From positions 28,064-92,063 of the forward strand of contig CAMCUZ010000003.1 in the NCBI GenBank assembly GCA_945879145.1: a stretch of DNA of 64,000 bases, read 5' to 3'. Positions 18,467 to 27,576 of this stretch are shown here, one piece after another (the stretch's first letter is position 1; each line of letters begins with the position of its first letter). The DNA is from an uncultured Mediterranea sp. (GTDB taxonomy: Bacteria; Bacteroidota; Bacteroidia; Bacteroidales; Bacteroidaceae). Under the pieces are notes generated by a model, which made no database searches, was not told where the DNA came from, and saw only the letters and a list, made by a program, of their open reading frames with translations. The position numbers and the translations under genes are program-made.

Positions 18467-19771
18467 ATGAGTGCAACGATGTACAAAACCATACCTACAC
18501 TATTCGTATCGGTTGTTTGCCTTTGCTTGGCACTGGCTGCCACTTCTTCCTGTTCCAACGATAAGGTGGATAACCCGCTTCCTATTCCCATACCCAAAGA
18601 GCAATGGAGCAAAACGCTGAAAGGAAACGGCGAGGAACTGGGTGCCTATCCCGACCTTTACGTCAACTATTGGGAATACACCTACAACCTTAAAGAGCAT
18701 CAAGACAAGATTCTCTTTTTCAAAGGCCATTTCCCTCATTGTCGATATTTTAGCTTCTCTCTGTACGACGACAACACGGGCAATGTGATTGGAGGCATTG
18801 ACGACCAGAACATAATCCCAGACGAGGGGAGTGAGAATCCTTTTCTTAAAAGCGTTTCGGGCGAGCACTCGTTCACAGTCTGCGTAGTACCTTCCTCCGT
18901 CAGTGAGCAGACCATCAGCAAGCTTGGCTTGCGTAATGTGTGCCGTATTGACGTAGCAGTAGAGCGAGTGGCCATCGTGGTCAGGGAGTATCTCGGAACT
19001 ACCTCCGACGGCTTGCAGCCGGATGAGTATGGTGGCACCGACCTGCCAGCCATCACTGCCATCAACATCCATACACTCCGGCAAACAACCATTCCTGAAC
19101 ATGTAGAGACCAACGTCAATAAGATTACATCGAAAGTATTCACTCAGCGCTCCGACGAGAATCGAACGATGCCGTTCTTTCTGGCACCCGTGAGCCGATA
19201 CTACCCCAACAACTCCACAGCCTATCTCTATGCCCGTACCCACCTGCGCAGCGACTCGGTGCTGGTGTTCAGCTTCGTCCCTGCACCCTATCCTACGAAG
19301 CCCGAGGAGTACCAGTCTGCTGTCACGCGTTATTGGTCCATCTGTCTGGGTTCTTGCTCTGACACACGCTCCTATTATTCGGTGTGCGATAAGGAGGCCC
19401 TGTTCGTTGCCGGAAAGAAATCCACCTTTATAGTCTGCTTGAAGAACAATCCCAGACTTGCTGACATACGTGCTAAGGTGGAGCAAATGAACAACCAAGG
19501 TGAGCGGATGAACCTCTTTGTATGGGACAGCGAAAAGCTGAATGTAGATGGCAAGCCTATCGGAGAGGTCATAGCCGTGATGTATCGCAACATACTGCCC
19601 GACGCAACCTGGGAGTATTCCATTGCCAACATGCTGCCCACGGCTTACAAGGACGAGACAGGTGAGCCTATTGACCACGTCACTCATCCTGAGCGCCAGC
19701 TGGCCCACTTGGCCCTTGGCGACTATGGGCCATTGGGAGTGAAGTATGCTACAGATGAATTCCTTAAATAA
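18467..19771 (+). CDS. Lipoprotein of unknown function
   Basis: 434 residues with a lipoprotein signal (lipobox near TSSC, then SNDKVDNP). The region YFSFSLYDDNTGNVIGGIDD and the following PDEGSENPF resemble a pattern seen in proteins with DUF1254/DUF1214-like folds (KGxFPxxRYxSFxxYD), but the match is too partial to assign. The protein contains several Cys residues (for example ICLGSCSDTRSYYSVCDKE). It follows the previous lipoprotein gene by 38 bases and precedes the GH95 gene, which has its own promoter. Its place in the glycan locus suggests a cell-surface role. Confidence 0.72.
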   Translation: MSATMYKTIPTLFVSVVCLCLALAATSSCSNDKVDNPLPIPIPKEQWSKTLKGNGEELGAYPDLYVNYWEYTYNLKEHQDKILFFKGHFPHCRYFSFSLYDDNTGNVIGGIDDQNIIPDEGSENPFLKSVSGEHSFTVCVVPSSVSEQTISKLGLRNVCRIDVAVERVAIVVREYLGTTSDGLQPDEYGGTDLPAITAINIHTLRQTTIPEHVETNVNKITSKVFTQRSDENRTMPFFLAPVSRYYPNNSTAYLYARTHLRSDSVLVFSFVPAPYPTKPEEYQSAVTRYWSICLGSCSDTRSYYSVCDKEALFVAGKKSTFIVCLKNNPRLADIRAKVEQMNNQGERMNLFVWDSEKLNVDGKPIGEVIAVMYRNILPDATWEYSIANMLPTAYKDETGEPIDHVTHPERQLAHLALGDYGPLGVKYATDEFLK

Positions 19772-19848
19772 GGCTTTCCATACCCGAGAAATAAGAGTGG
19801 TTACAATGAGTACAAAATTACACCTTTTAGGAAAAACGACCAAAATAT

Positions 19849-19879
19849 TTTGATGTTATATCGAATTATGCTACCTTTG
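19849..19879 (+). promoter_or_regulatory. Promoter of the GH95 gene
   Basis: TTTG (19849-19852), 19 bases and TACCTTTG (19872-19879) match the consensus. The expected start site near 19886 rules out the upstream ATG at 19850 and supports 19925 or 19928. Confidence 0.7.
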
Positions 19880-19924
19880 CGCAAAAGAAACCCATTGTAT
19901 AACCCAACTAAATCTCGAAATTTT

Positions 19925-22441
19925 ATGATGAAACGAATCCAAACGACCCTACTCATCCCGCTCTTCTGCTGCCCGATGAGCACACTGCAAGCCCAGGTAG
20001 AGCCCCCTACCAACAAGCCTGCACAACCGCTTACCATCTGGTTTGATACCCCCACCACGTTGCAGGGTGCCCTCCCCTGGTACCACGGCAAGCAGGAGCT
20101 ATGGCAGGCAGGAGCTAAACACATCGACGAGAACGCCTGGGGCGCAAGCGATGCCGCAGAATGGGAAAGAGTTTCTCTGCCCATCGGCAACGGCAACCTG
20201 GGTGCCAACATCATGGGCTCCATCGAGGCTGAACGCATCACGTTCAACGAGAAGAGCCTGTGGCGCGGAGGACCCAATACGGCGAAAGGTGCTGACTACT
20301 ACTGGAATGTGAACAAGGAGTCGGCCCACCTGCTGCCCGAAATCCGTCAAGCCTTTACCGACGGCGACCTGAAAAAGGCCTCAGAACTCACCCGCAAGAA
20401 CTTCAACAGCACGGTATCGTACCAATTGGACGAACAGCCCTACCGCTTCGGTAACTTCACTACGATGGGCGAATTCTACGTAGAGACTGGTCTGAGCGCC
20501 GTGGGTGCCACGAACTACCGCCGTGCCCTTTCGCTCGACTCGGCCTTGGCTACCGTGGAGTTCACTAAGGAGAAGGTACACTACCGCCGGCAATACTTCA
20601 TCTCGTACCCCCACAACGTGATGGTGATGCGCTTCTCGGCCGATAAGCCTGGAAAGCAGAATCTGGCCTTCAGCTATGCGCCAAACCCCGATGGCAAGGG
20701 TACCATGAAGGCTGATGGCAACCAGTCGCTCTGCTACGAAGCTCGTCTGAACAACAACCAAATGGCCTATACCGTTCGCATTACCGCCTTGCCTACTGGT
20801 GGTAGCGTGCGTACCGACGATGGACGTCTCATCGTGGAACAGGCCGACGAGGTAACCTTCCTCATCACGGCTGATACCGACTACAAAATCAACTTCGACC
20901 CCGATTTCAACGACCCGCTCACCTACGTAGGCGTCAATCCCTCTGCCACCACGGCAGGATGGATGAAAGAGGCTAGCGAACTGGGCTACGACCGCTTGCT
21001 GCAAGATCATCTGGCCGACTACCAACCCCTCTTCCAACGTGTGAAGCTGGCACTCAACCCCGCATCGGAAGCCTCGAAAGCAACCGATATCCCCACCCCG
21101 CAACGACTCAAGAACTACCGCAAAGGGCAGGCAGACTACTATCTCGAAACGCTCTACTACCAGTTTGGCCGCTACCTGCTCATCGCCTCCAGCCGTCCAG
21201 GCAACCTCCCTGCCAACCTGCAGGGCATCTGGGCCAATCAGGTGGATGGCCCTTGGCACGTGGACTACCACAACAACATCAACCTACAGATGAACTACTG
21301 GCCCGCCTGCAGCACAGGTCTGAGCGAATGTGTAGAACCCCTCATCGACTTTATCCGCACGCTGCAGAAGCCGGGTGAGCGTACAGCCAAAGCCTACTTC
21401 GGTGCACGTGGCTGGACCGCCTCCATCTCGGGCAACATCTTCGGCTTCACCACACCGCTGAGAGACCAAGACATGTCATGGAACTTCAATCCCATGGCTG
21501 GCCCATGGCTCGCCACCCACCTATGGGAATACTACGACTATACCCGCGACATGAAATTCCTGCGAGAGACGGCCTATCCGCTCATCCGCGAAAGTGCCAT
21601 CTTTGCAGCCGACTACCTGTGGCACAAGCCCGATGGCAGCTATACAGCTGCCCCCTCTACCTCACCCGAACATGGTCCGATTGACCAAGGTGCCACTTTC
21701 GTTCATGCCGTGATCCGCGAAATCCTGCTTGAAGCCATCGAAGGGTCACGCCTGCTGAAGTGCGACAAAGAGGAGCGCGCCCGTTGGGAAGATATCTTGG
21801 CTAATCTGGCTCCCTACTCGATTGGCCGCTACGGACAACTGATGGAGTGGAGTCGCGACATCGACGACCCCAACGACCACCATCGCCACGTCAACCACCT
21901 CTTCGGCCTGCACCCGGGCCATACGGTATCGCCCATCACCACTCCCGAACTGGCACAAGCCTCACGCGTAGTGCTGGAACATCGCGGCGACGGCGCTACG
22001 GGTTGGAGCATGGGCTGGAAGCTCAACCAATGGGCCCGTCTGCACGACGGTAACCATGCCTATACCCTCTACGGCAACCTGCTGAAGAACGGTACGCTTG
22101 ACAACCTGTGGGACACGCACCCACCCTTCCAGATTGATGGAAACTTTGGTGGTACGGCTGGTGTTACGGAGATGCTGCTGCAGAGCCATGCCGGATTTAT
22201 CCACCTGCTGCCCTCGCTGCCCGATGCATGGAGCGAAGGAACGGTAAGCGGACTGGAAGCCCGCGGCAACTTCTGCCTCGACCTTACCTGGGCCAACGGC
22301 CAGTTGAGTGAAGCACTCCTCACCTCACGCAAGGGTGGACGTTGTATCTTGCGCTACGGCGACCAGGAACTCACCTTGCAGACCCGCCCCGGCAAGAGCT
22401 ACCGCATCCTCTATAGCGACGGCAAACTGGTAAAGAAATAA
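19925..22441 (+). CDS. GH95 alpha-L-fucosidase (or alpha-L-galactosidase)
   Basis: 838 residues with a signal peptide (ends STLQAQ). The N-terminal beta-sandwich of GH95 contains LPIGNGNLGANIMGSIEAER and FNEKSLWRGGPN. In the (alpha/alpha)6 barrel, NINLQMNYW (about residue 452) carries the paired asparagines, TSPEHG (about 580) the general acid region, and HLFGLHPGH and WARLHDGNHAY follow. GH95 enzymes are inverting, typically removing alpha-1,2-linked fucose. Export suggests periplasmic or surface action on host or dietary glycans. It is convergent with the GH92 pair across a shared terminator. Confidence 0.93.
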   Translation: MMKRIQTTLLIPLFCCPMSTLQAQVEPPTNKPAQPLTIWFDTPTTLQGALPWYHGKQELWQAGAKHIDENAWGASDAAEWERVSLPIGNGNLGANIMGSIEAERITFNEKSLWRGGPNTAKGADYYWNVNKESAHLLPEIRQAFTDGDLKKASELTRKNFNSTVSYQLDEQPYRFGNFTTMGEFYVETGLSAVGATNYRRALSLDSALATVEFTKEKVHYRRQYFISYPHNVMVMRFSADKPGKQNLAFSYAPNPDGKGTMKADGNQSLCYEARLNNNQMAYTVRITALPTGGSVRTDDGRLIVEQADEVTFLITADTDYKINFDPDFNDPLTYVGVNPSATTAGWMKEASELGYDRLLQDHLADYQPLFQRVKLALNPASEASKATDIPTPQRLKNYRKGQADYYLETLYYQFGRYLLIASSRPGNLPANLQGIWANQVDGPWHVDYHNNINLQMNYWPACSTGLSECVEPLIDFIRTLQKPGERTAKAYFGARGWTASISGNIFGFTTPLRDQDMSWNFNPMAGPWLATHLWEYYDYTRDMKFLRETAYPLIRESAIFAADYLWHKPDGSYTAAPSTSPEHGPIDQGATFVHAVIREILLEAIEGSRLLKCDKEERARWEDILANLAPYSIGRYGQLMEWSRDIDDPNDHHRHVNHLFGLHPGHTVSPITTPELAQASRVVLEHRGDGATGWSMGWKLNQWARLHDGNHAYTLYGNLLKNGTLDNLWDTHPPFQIDGNFGGTAGVTEMLLQSHAGFIHLLPSLPDAWSEGTVSGLEARGNFCLDLTWANGQLSEALLTSRKGGRCILRYGDQELTLQTRPGKSYRILYSDGKLVKK

Positions 22442-22487
22442 AGTCAAAGGCAACATGTAGCATCACATTTGATGCAGAAATTGATAC

Positions 22488-22524
22488 AAGAAGGGCAGAC
22501 CCCATAACAGGGTCTGCCCTTCTT
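22488..22524. terminator. Bidirectional terminator between GH95 and GH92 genes
   Basis: AAGAAGGGCAGACCC (22488-22502) and GGGTCTGCCCTTCTT (22510-22524) form a perfect 15-bp stem with a 7-base loop. The plus strand continues TATTTAT. It is placed between convergent genes. Confidence 0.85.
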
Positions 22525-22638
22525 ATTTATCCTTCCTGATTGCGCCCACGGTTGCAATTTAAGTTTCGGTATGCAGGGCGCAAGATATGGCGCCCCCACA
22601 AGTTGTAGTCTCGTTCATCGTGGGTATGCATTGCAGCA

Positions 22639-24912
22639 TTACTTCCTGACAAACTTCAGTCCACCAGATTGTATGAGTTGTTCATGCGTGATACGGTAGT
22701 TGCGCAAGCGCTTGCCTCCTGCCCACACCTCTTTCAACAGCGGAGTCTCACCAAGAGGAGTGCTCTCCAGCACAAGGCTGTCGCGGCCCCACACCTTCGG
22801 GTCTAAGTGCAACGTAGCCTTGGTAAAGACAGGCGACGTAAGTGTATAGGCCGGTTCACCCGGACAGTCGGGATAGAAACCGAGCATGTTGAAAATGACC
22901 CAAGCCGACATTGTACCCGTATCTTCGTTGCCGGGAATGCCATTGGGAGCGTTATGGAAATGCTTGGCCAGCAGCTCGTGAATCAGCTTCTGCGTGCGCC
23001 ACTCCTCTCCCGGTACACGAGAGAAGAGGTGAGCGTAAGCAATATCGGGCTCATTAGCGGGGTCGTACAGTCCCTCGTCGAAGACCATCTGCAGTTTGTT
23101 GACAAACGCCTTATTACCACCCATCAGCTTGATGAGTCCCTCTACATCGTGGGGGACGAAGAAGGTGTAGTTCCAGGCACTTCCCTCATGGAAGCCAGGG
23201 CAAGGCTCGAAGTTCTCACCCTGACGCGGGTTAAAGGGGGCGAGGAAACTGCCGTCGGGCAACAACGGACGCAGGGTACCACTCTCCTTGCTGTAATACT
23301 TTCTGTAACCCAATGAACGGCTACGGAAGAGGCGGGCATCGGCTTCAAACTGCTTCTGAGCAGCTTTATCCCCTTTGCGAGCAGCCTCACGGCCCAACTC
23401 AGCAGCCAGCAACGAGAGGGCATTATCAGCCACATAATACTCCAAGGCATGCGAAACCGAGTTGTCGTACTTCTCACGCAGGGGCACGTAGCCCAGCTGC
23501 ATATAGTCATCGTTATCTGGGCGTAACAGGTTCTCAGCACCAGGTGTAAGGGCCGATTTACGCATGGCCTCGTAGGCCGTAGCGATATCGAAATTGCGCA
23601 ATCCCTTCAGGTAGCTGTCGGCAATCACGCCTACGGCAGGGTCACCCTCCATGGTGAGGGTCTCGCGGCCATAGAGCTCCCACTTAGGTAGCCAACCATG
23701 TTCGCGGTACATGCCCACCATACTCTGCACCATCTCCAGCTGCCGCTCGGGATAGAGCAGGGTGAGCAGCTGATGCACATTCCGGTAGGTATCCCACAAC
23801 GAGAAGACCGTATAGCGGCGTCCCGTCGTCGTCAGAATTTGGTCGCTCTCCATGGCTGGGTACTGTCCGTTGACATCGCTCAGCACGTTGGGATGAATCA
23901 GCAGGTGATAGAGGGCCGTGTAGAACACCGCCTTCTGCTCCTCCGTGCCACCCTCTACCTCGATGCGTCCCAGGTCGCGGGCCCAGGCAGCACGGGCATC
24001 CGCCAGCACCTGATCAAAGTTCTTTGTGCCCTGCTCCTTCTCCAGGTTGAGACGGGCATTGGCCATGCTGACAAACGATACGCCCAGCTGCACCTCTACC
24101 TGCTCGCCCTCAGCCAGCTGGTAGTTGAGGTAGAGGCCGATGTCATCACCAGCCATCTCCTTCTTGTAGTTGGTATAGCGCTTGTACTTGCCGCTGTCAG
24201 CATCCCATTGAGCCTCCACACCCATGGGGCGTTGCTTCTTCCAGTAGCCTGTCGAGGCAGGCAGCTTGTTGACGCGCACCACGAAGTAGATGGGGAAGAC
24301 GGCCTGCGGGTTGTAGCAGAAGGTGCCGAGCAGCTTGCTTCCCTCCCACTCGCAGGGGCCCGTCTGGCGGATAAAGGCACCACTCTCGTTGGTCAGTCCC
24401 TCGCCCAAATTGAGGAGAACATGACCCTCGCCTTCGGGAAAGGTAAAGCGACTCACCCCACTACGCATCGTAGCCGTCACCTCAGTACGGATACCATAGC
24501 GCGTCAGGTAATTGGAGAAATAGCCCGGCGAGGCCTTCTCCTCTTTATAGCGACTACCATACTCCTTGTAATCCACCGACAGTTCGCCGGCGGTAGGCAT
24601 CAGCAGCAGGGAACCCAGCTCCGGACAGCCCACTCCACTCAAGTTGACATGAGCATAGCCGGTAAAATAGCAGTTGTTATACTCGTAGGGCGTGGACCAC
24701 CAGCGGGCATCCTTGTCATACTTGTTGTCCGAAGAGCCCATCACATTGAAGGGCACCACCGACATCATACCACCCGGGCAAACTGCTCCAGGGTTACAGG
24801 TTCCATAGTTGGTGGTACCAACAAAAGGATTCACGTAGTTAAGCAAATTGCCGTTCGTCCTTCCGCACACCATGGCCGGAACGAGCAGCAGGATAAAAAG
24901 AAGTCTTTTCAT
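22639..24912 (-). CDS. GH92 alpha-mannosidase-type glycosidase (variant loop)
   Basis: 757 residues with a signal peptide (ends MVCG). GH92 features: YVNPFVGT at the mature start, a beta-sandwich with FTGYAHVNLSGVGCPELG, HEGSAWNYTFFVPHDVEGL (about residue 577) and PGNEDTGTMSAWVIFNMLG (about 661). GH92 enzymes are calcium-dependent, inverting exo-alpha-mannosidases. The loop that reads HGNEPSHH in its neighbour is PANEPDIAYAH here (about 622), which suggests a different linkage preference. It ends the GH92 pair, 45 bases after the other gene. Confidence 0.93.
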   Translation of the reverse strand: MKRLLFILLLVPAMVCGRTNGNLLNYVNPFVGTTNYGTCNPGAVCPGGMMSVVPFNVMGSSDNKYDKDARWWSTPYEYNNCYFTGYAHVNLSGVGCPELGSLLLMPTAGELSVDYKEYGSRYKEEKASPGYFSNYLTRYGIRTEVTATMRSGVSRFTFPEGEGHVLLNLGEGLTNESGAFIRQTGPCEWEGSKLLGTFCYNPQAVFPIYFVVRVNKLPASTGYWKKQRPMGVEAQWDADSGKYKRYTNYKKEMAGDDIGLYLNYQLAEGEQVEVQLGVSFVSMANARLNLEKEQGTKNFDQVLADARAAWARDLGRIEVEGGTEEQKAVFYTALYHLLIHPNVLSDVNGQYPAMESDQILTTTGRRYTVFSLWDTYRNVHQLLTLLYPERQLEMVQSMVGMYREHGWLPKWELYGRETLTMEGDPAVGVIADSYLKGLRNFDIATAYEAMRKSALTPGAENLLRPDNDDYMQLGYVPLREKYDNSVSHALEYYVADNALSLLAAELGREAARKGDKAAQKQFEADARLFRSRSLGYRKYYSKESGTLRPLLPDGSFLAPFNPRQGENFEPCPGFHEGSAWNYTFFVPHDVEGLIKLMGGNKAFVNKLQMVFDEGLYDPANEPDIAYAHLFSRVPGEEWRTQKLIHELLAKHFHNAPNGIPGNEDTGTMSAWVIFNMLGFYPDCPGEPAYTLTSPVFTKATLHLDPKVWGRDSLVLESTPLGETPLLKEVWAGGKRLRNYRITHEQLIQSGGLKFVRK

Positions 24913-24957
24913 TTGGGTTGAGGGGGATAAGGGGTTAACAACCTGTTATCTGATCTA

Positions 24958-27234
24958 TCATTTCTGCGCACTCATGGTCAGCTCCAGCAGGCCGCCCTGC
25001 ATCAGCTGCTCATGGGTGAAGAAGGGCTCGGCCAAGAGGTTGCCGTTGAGCTTCATCTCACTCACGTACTTATTCTGGGCTGAGTTGTTGTGGGCTACGA
25101 TGGTAAAGGTCTTTCCGTCGGGCAGGTGGATAATGGCCTGCTCAAACAAGGGGCGACCGATGCTATAAACCGGCTTACCGGGGCATACCTGATAGAAGCC
25201 CATGGCGTTGAGCAGGTACCAAGCCGACATTTGTCCACAGTCCTCGTTACCACTCAAGCCGTTGGGATTGTTGAAGTAGAGGGTATGGAGCACCTCGTCC
25301 ACAATCTCCTGTGTGCGCCACGGCTGTCCCACATAGTTGTAGAGGTGGGCAATGTGGTGGCTCGGTTCGTTGCCGTGAGCATACTGGCCAATCAAGCCCG
25401 AGATATCGGCCGATACGAGGTCGCCCTCCAGGGCCGAGTCGGCAGTAAAGAGAGAGTCGAGCTTTGAGATGAAGCCTTCGCGACCACCCATCAACTCAAC
25501 CAGTCCCTCTACATCGTGGGGCACGAACCAGGTCCATTGCCAAGCCGTTCCTTCGCAATAATCGTCGTTACGATGGTTCGACGAGCGAGGATTGAAGGGT
25601 TCACGCCATTTGCGGTTGCTATCCAGTCCGCGCATGAAGCGTACGGAGGGGTCAAAGTAGGTAGCATACCCCTTACCAAAGGCCTCGTACTTCTCGCGTC
25701 CGGCCTCATCGCCTGCAGCAGCAGCCAGCTGTGCGATGCACCAGTCGTTGTAGGCATACTCCAGCGCCTTGGCCACAGCTTCGTTGTCCTTATCACAAGG
25801 CACATACCCCACCTTGTTCTTCCAGTACTTGGCCGGTGGGAAGAGAGCTCTCACCCACGCCTTTGGAGCACAGATACCCGTTGTGTCGTATTCGGCTGCA
25901 CGACGTGCGGCCTGGTAGGCTTCCTGGATGTCAAAGCTGCGGTCACCCTTGGCATAGGCATCTGCCAGTAAGGATACGGCATGATAACCAATCATCGTGG
26001 CAGTATAGTTGCTGGCCAGTTCCCACATGGGCAGCACGCCACCCTCCTTAGCCTTGAGCAGCAGGGAGTGGATGAAGTCGCTATTGAGCTTCGGGTCGAT
26101 AATGGTCATCAAGGGATGGTAGGCACGGAAAGTGTCCCAAAGGGAGAAGATGGTATATACCGGCCGGTTGACATCTCCTTGATGTACCTTGTGGTCCATG
26201 CCGAAGTAGCGTCCGTCGGCATCGGTAAAGAGGTTGGGCTGCATACCGGTATGGTAGAGGGCCGTATAGAAGATGGTGCGTTGGTCGGCGTTGTCGGTCG
26301 TAATGTCAATCTTGCCCAGGTAGTTGTTCCAACGTTGGCGGGCCTCACCCTTCACGCGTTCAAAATCCCAATCAGGCAGGTCAGCCTCCAGGTTGCCGCG
26401 GGCTCCTTCGGTATCCACAGCCGAGATGGCCAGCTTGACCAGCACCTCTTCATTCTTCTCGGTAGCGAAGTGAAGCAGGGCTTTGGCCGTGGGATACAGC
26501 TTGCCGCCCTCTTCGAGGGCCATCGAGTCGGTCAGCAGGGTATAGGTAAAGGGTTTGGAGAACTTGGCATAGAAGTGGATATGTTGCTCAGGCGCCCATC
26601 CACGAGTAATCTTGCTGCCGCGTATCTCGGTATCGCTCAGCACTTCGAGTTGCATGTCGATGTTGCGCTGTCCCTGCAGGCTGTAATCCAGGTCGAGGAT
26701 GAAACCAGCCTCATCGCTTTGGGGGAAGGTGTAGCGATGGAGGGCAGCACGAGGAGTGGCAGTCAGTTCGGCCTTTACGCCGTAGCGATCGAGGAAGACG
26801 CTATAGTAACCTGGAGTAGCCACCTCAGAACTCTTCTTGAAGGGAGAGCAGTAGGCCTTCTGCTGGCTTTCGCTACCCAGGCTCTGACAGGTCTGCTCGC
26901 CCACGGTAGGCATCAGCAGTACGTCGCCATAGTCGCCGCAGCCCGTTCCGTTCAGGTGGGTATGGCTGAAGCCGTTGATGGTGCTGTCGGCATCGTAGTA
27001 GCCCGAGCAGGCATCCCATTGGTAGATGCGGGTATCGGGGCTGGGCTGAATCATGCCGTTAGGCACCATGGCACCCGGATAGGTATGGCCATGGCCTCCG
27101 GTGCCGATAAAGGGGTTCACATACGAGGCATAATCGGTCTCAACCGAAGCCGTTGGCGAGCAGCTGCAAAGCCCTACCAGCAGGCCGCAAAGGGCACTAC
27201 TCGCCTGGATGATTTTTTTTGTCAGGTCTTTCAT
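24958..27234 (-). CDS. GH92 alpha-mannosidase (canonical loop)
   Basis: 758 residues, lipoprotein-like signal (LVGLCSCSPT) followed by YASYVNPFIGTGGHGHTYPGA, the classical GH92 opening. Core motifs are CEGTAWQWTWFVPHDVEGL (about residue 563), AHGNEPSHHIAHLYNY (about 621) and SGNEDCGQMSAWYLLNAMG (about 663). The HGNE loop is the form found in characterised alpha-1,2-mannosidases, so that activity is plausible. The lipobox (GLCSC) suggests an outer-membrane or periplasmic lipoprotein. It is the first of two GH92 genes downstream of susC-susD but separated from susD by a terminator. Confidence 0.93.
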   Translation of the reverse strand: MKDLTKKIIQASSALCGLLVGLCSCSPTASVETDYASYVNPFIGTGGHGHTYPGAMVPNGMIQPSPDTRIYQWDACSGYYDADSTINGFSHTHLNGTGCGDYGDVLLMPTVGEQTCQSLGSESQQKAYCSPFKKSSEVATPGYYSVFLDRYGVKAELTATPRAALHRYTFPQSDEAGFILDLDYSLQGQRNIDMQLEVLSDTEIRGSKITRGWAPEQHIHFYAKFSKPFTYTLLTDSMALEEGGKLYPTAKALLHFATEKNEEVLVKLAISAVDTEGARGNLEADLPDWDFERVKGEARQRWNNYLGKIDITTDNADQRTIFYTALYHTGMQPNLFTDADGRYFGMDHKVHQGDVNRPVYTIFSLWDTFRAYHPLMTIIDPKLNSDFIHSLLLKAKEGGVLPMWELASNYTATMIGYHAVSLLADAYAKGDRSFDIQEAYQAARRAAEYDTTGICAPKAWVRALFPPAKYWKNKVGYVPCDKDNEAVAKALEYAYNDWCIAQLAAAAGDEAGREKYEAFGKGYATYFDPSVRFMRGLDSNRKWREPFNPRSSNHRNDDYCEGTAWQWTWFVPHDVEGLVELMGGREGFISKLDSLFTADSALEGDLVSADISGLIGQYAHGNEPSHHIAHLYNYVGQPWRTQEIVDEVLHTLYFNNPNGLSGNEDCGQMSAWYLLNAMGFYQVCPGKPVYSIGRPLFEQAIIHLPDGKTFTIVAHNNSAQNKYVSEMKLNGNLLAEPFFTHEQLMQGGLLELTMSAQK

Positions 27235-27466
27235 ACTATGATGATTTTTTGGTGATTATTGGTTTTAAGTCTATAAAAGTACAACATTTTCCAATACTAC
27301 CGACATCCCCTATACAACTTTATAGGTATTTAACAATTTTACAATGTAGTGACATGGTCTATGTTGCATCAGTCAAGTTGCTGGTTTTCAACCTGAGTGT
27401 AGAGATAGAGCCTTGAACACATGGCAGAGCCATTCGGAAAACTCAAGAAAGGGCTTATCATATAGA

Positions 27467-27503
27467 AACGCGGGTTGCTCTCTTGGGGAAAGCAGCCCGC
27501 GTT
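27467..27503 (-). terminator. Terminator after susD
   Basis: AACGCGGGTTGCT (27467-27479) and AGCAGCCCGCGTT (27491-27503) pair with one G-T wobble around an 11-base loop. It lies 74 bases below the susD stop; read on the minus strand it is followed by only a weak T-run (TTTCTATAT). The rest of the 341-base gap 27235-27576 has no gene; a TACTTTTA element on the minus strand at 27281-27274 could drive the GH92 pair, but no -33 box is evident. Confidence 0.75.
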
Positions 27504-27576
27504 AATCGTTTTGCATCTCGCAGAGAGGGGGAAACCTGTTCAGGCCACTCTCCCTCTCACACGAAGTTCAAGATGT

